NCBI GenBank assembly: GCA_003694905.1
Contig: RFJM01000411.1
Span: forward strand, 1-8,309
DNA: 8,309 nt
Reading direction: 5' to 3'
Source: Caldilineae bacterium
GTDB taxonomy: Bacteria; Chloroflexota; Anaerolineae; J102
Numbering within the stretch: position 1 is the stretch's first letter; every line of letters starts with the position of its first letter. Shown here piece after piece: positions 7,444 through 8,309 of this stretch. Under the pieces are notes generated by a model. The model did not search any database and was not told where the DNA came from. It worked only from the letters and a program-made list of their open reading frames with translations. The position numbers and the translations under genes were made by a program.

Positions 7444-7597
7444 CCACACAGCCTGATTGTGGCGAAGCGCTTTACCAAGGCTCGCCCTTCCCGATCGGCA
7501 AGGTCAGGGACTGGAAACTGGGTCGCACTGGAAACCGGGGTCAACGTGCGGCACACTTTCCAATTCCTGCGCCTTGCGCTCGAATCGGGCTGTGTGG
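7444..7597 (-). repeat. 15-nt inverted repeat bounding 124 bp in the pnp leader
   Basis: CCACACAGCCTGATT (7444-7458) is the reverse complement of AATCGGGCTGTGTGG (7583-7597) except for one position, with ten uninterrupted pairs at the outer ends. Just inside, GCG-rich segments (7461-7470 and 7570-7580) can extend the stem imperfectly. On the transcribed (minus) strand the single exception is a C-A mismatch. The pairing could form a long leader hairpin ending about 27 nt before the pnp ATG, or mark the ends of a small palindromic repeat element. Confidence 0.6.
7510..7542. repeat. Imperfect tandem repeat in the pnp leader
   Basis: ACTGGAAACTGGGTC (7510-7524) is followed after two bases by ACTGGAAACCGGGGTC (7527-7542). 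The copies differ by one substitution and one extra G. The pair sits in the loop of the surrounding inverted repeat and could be a duplicated protein- or RNA-binding site. Confidence 0.6.
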
Positions 7598-7644
7598 TCG
7601 TGGGAAGATGGAATGAGTTATGGAATTGTGGAGGGTCTTAACAA

Positions 7645-7678
7645 ACGAGTAGATGGGCGGGAAGACCCATCTACTCGT
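7645..7678 (-). terminator. Perfect 13-bp stem-loop between rpsO and pnp
   Basis: ACGAGTAGATGGG (7645-7657) and its exact reverse complement (7666-7678) enclose an 8-nt loop. On the transcribed strand the stem begins 17 nt after the rpsO stop codon and is followed by TTGTTAAG, a weak U-rich run. It should act as a partial Rho-independent terminator and as a 3'-end stabiliser of rpsO mRNA, letting some transcripts pass into pnp. E. coli has a terminator and an RNase III site at the same place between these genes. Confidence 0.75.
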
Positions 7679-7695
7679 GAGAGCTCTTCATCGAG

Positions 7696-7965
7696 CTATT
7701 TCCGCAAGCCCAGACGCTGGATTAGCTCCTGGTAACGCTGGGCATCCTTGCGCTTGAGATAGGCAAGATGCCTGCGCCGCTGGCCGACCAGCTTGAGCAG
7801 CCCCCGGCGGGAGTGCTCGTCGTGCTTGTGGGTTTTCAGGTGTTCGATGAGCTGATTGATACGAGTCGTAAGTAGAGCCACCTGCACTTCGGGCGAACCC
7901 GTATCCTGAGGGTGTAGGTGGTATTCCTCAATGATCGCCTGCTTCTGAGCAGAACTTAGAGACAC
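7696..7965 (-). CDS. rpsO: 30S ribosomal protein S15
   Basis: This 89-residue protein binds the 16S rRNA central domain early in 30S assembly and helps bridge the subunits; the length equals the family norm. The start is a GTG at 7965, chosen because AAAGGAG (7974-7980) lies 8 nt upstream and the product begins (M)SLSSAQKQAI, as S15 does after its initiator. Conserved S15 features are DTGSPEVQVALLTTRINQL (21-39), HKHDEHSRRGLLKLVGQRRRHLAYL (46-70) and the KRKDAQRY end. The reading frame stays open upstream, past the promoter, but that extension has no S15 similarity. It is the first gene of the leftward rpsO-pnp-lepB group. In several bacteria S15 represses its own translation by binding its leader, and a leader hairpin is present here. 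Confidence 0.97.
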   Translation of the reverse strand: MSLSSAQKQAIIEEYHLHPQDTGSPEVQVALLTTRINQLIEHLKTHKHDEHSRRGLLKLVGQRRRHLAYLKRKDAQRYQELIQRLGLRK

Positions 7966-7990
7966 GGAACTTTCTCCTTTTTGAAGAGCC

Positions 7991-8023
7991 AGAACACCGC
8001 TGGAATACCGTGGCGGGTGTTCT
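7991..8023 (-). promoter_or_regulatory. rpsO: Leader stem-loop upstream of the rpsO ribosome binding site
   Basis: AGAACACC and GGTGTTCT (7991-7998 and 8016-8023) form a perfect 8-bp stem around a 17-nt loop, ending 10 nt before the Shine-Dalgarno. On the transcribed strand, GGCG just upstream of the stem (8027-8024) can instead pair with CGCC in the loop (8015-8012), and other short complements (CTGG/CCAG) exist. Two mutually exclusive folds are therefore possible. By position it is a candidate S15 autoregulatory element; no known S15-leader class is recognised with certainty. Confidence 0.5.
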
Positions 8024-8077
8024 CGCCAGTTGGGATTTAGACTGGTAAGCTGCTGAGGTCTAGTACTCCAGCTAGAT

Positions 8078-8106
8078 ATTATAGCATTCCTCCACTCTTC
8101 TTCCAA
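8078..8106 (-). promoter_or_regulatory. Sigma70-type promoter for rpsO (and the downstream genes)
   Basis: On the minus strand TTGGAA (8106-8101) and a perfect TATAAT (8083-8078) are separated by exactly 17 bp. Transcription would begin near 8071, giving a leader of about 105 nt that contains the stem-loop and ribosome binding site of rpsO. No other -10/-35 pair as good is seen in the rpsO-pnp-lepB region. Confidence 0.7.
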
Positions 8107-8309
8107 ATCCAGGGCCAAGATCGGGTGCGTTTCTAAACGGCTGCAGCCGGTGCACTGGGCTGGTAAGGGTCCCTCCTGCAAAGGGGGACAGGGAACGCCC
8201 CCGCATCCGCGGCCCCGGCCTGCCGCCGCCACCAGGCGGAACTACCATCGCCGGGTAAGCCGAAGCACGGCAACGCAGCACCACGCCTCGCATCAACTCA
8301 GAGTAAAGG
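8107..8309. other. Right-edge stretch without a supported gene
   Basis: No reading frame here resembles a known protein and none has a convincing ribosome binding site. Two local stem-loops are visible: GTCCCTCC with GGGGGAC (8169-8189, one bulge) and CCGCC with GGCGG around ACCA (8226-8239). The composition is very GC-rich. It may be intergenic or the 3' end of a gene that lies mostly outside the window. Confidence 0.4.

Larger units (their letters stand above)
7417..7644 (-). promoter_or_regulatory. pnp leader / rpsO-pnp intergenic region
   Basis: This 228-bp non-coding stretch lies between the intercistronic stem-loop and the pnp ATG. It holds the pnp ribosome binding site, a spaced inverted repeat (7444-7458 with 7583-7597), a short tandem repeat (7510-7542) and a further 7-bp complement (7561-7567 with 7622-7628) that would compete with the long stem. 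I see no convincing promoter on the minus strand; TTGACC at 7544-7539 lacks a matching -10. The region resembles, in position only, the structured pnp leader through which PNPase controls its own mRNA in E. coli. Confidence 0.45.

Noticed and set aside
7539..7544. Independent pnp promoter with TTGACC as -35
   Set aside because: No acceptable -10 hexamer occurs 16-18 bp downstream on the minus strand.
7966..8232. 89-residue upstream extension of rpsO
   Set aside because: It runs through the TATAAT promoter and leader hairpin and would double the length of a protein whose family size is 89 residues; the GTG at 7965 has a perfect ribosome binding site.
8072..8296. 74-residue open frame on the minus strand at the right edge
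   Set aside because: It overlaps the rpsO promoter, is proline/glycine/arginine-rich in a GC-rich segment, and matches no family I recognise.
8107..8309. tRNA, tmRNA or SRP RNA at the right edge
   Set aside because: No T-loop GGTTCGA, no acceptor stem with CCA partner, no SRP GGTCAGG...GGAAGC core; the stem-loops are short and generic.

Overview
The window is a high-GC bacterial chromosome segment with five confident protein-coding genes, all with ordinary bacterial signals (AGGAG-type ribosome binding sites, a TATAAT promoter, hairpin terminators). I see no phage genes, transposase, tRNA, rRNA or CRISPR. A large ATPase/TPR-type protein, a divergent uronate isomerase and an rpsO-pnp-lepB gene order together suggest a Chloroflexota-like bacterium (Anaerolineae/Caldilineae/Ardenticatenia type). 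That placement is inference from gene style and order and is only moderately secure.

Left part (1-2888): the 3' part of a TPR-repeat protein whose start lies outside the window runs rightward. It converges, with a gap of only 7 bp, on a leftward GT4-type glycosyltransferase. The glycosyltransferase and the rightward uxaC share a short divergent control region, about 2745-2888, where the two best promoter candidates overlap on one TATA-like core.

Middle (2889-4497): uxaC encodes a complete glucuronate/uronate isomerase. The 184 bp between the convergent ends of uxaC and lepB is unusually rich in stem-loops. It may be a structured RNA or a relic of a group II intron domain I rather than a simple terminator.

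Right part (4498-8309), leftward: rpsO (ribosomal protein S15), pnp (polynucleotide phosphorylase) and lepB (signal peptidase I), transcribed in that order. A good sigma70-type promoter precedes rpsO. A leader hairpin sits just before the rpsO ribosome binding site, and a perfect 13-bp stem-loop lies between rpsO and pnp. The pnp leader carries a long-range 15-nt inverted repeat and a tandem repeat. pnp and lepB are 15 bp apart and look cotranscribed. The rpsO-pnp pairing is the classic one, in which S15 and PNPase are each post-transcriptionally autoregulated in well-studied bacteria. The leader structures here are candidates for similar control but differ in sequence.

I found no clearly new multi-gene system. 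The most interesting signals are in RNA-level architecture: the uxaC/lepB intergenic structured element, the pnp leader inverted repeat, the rpsO leader hairpin, and an RGG-like tail on PNPase.
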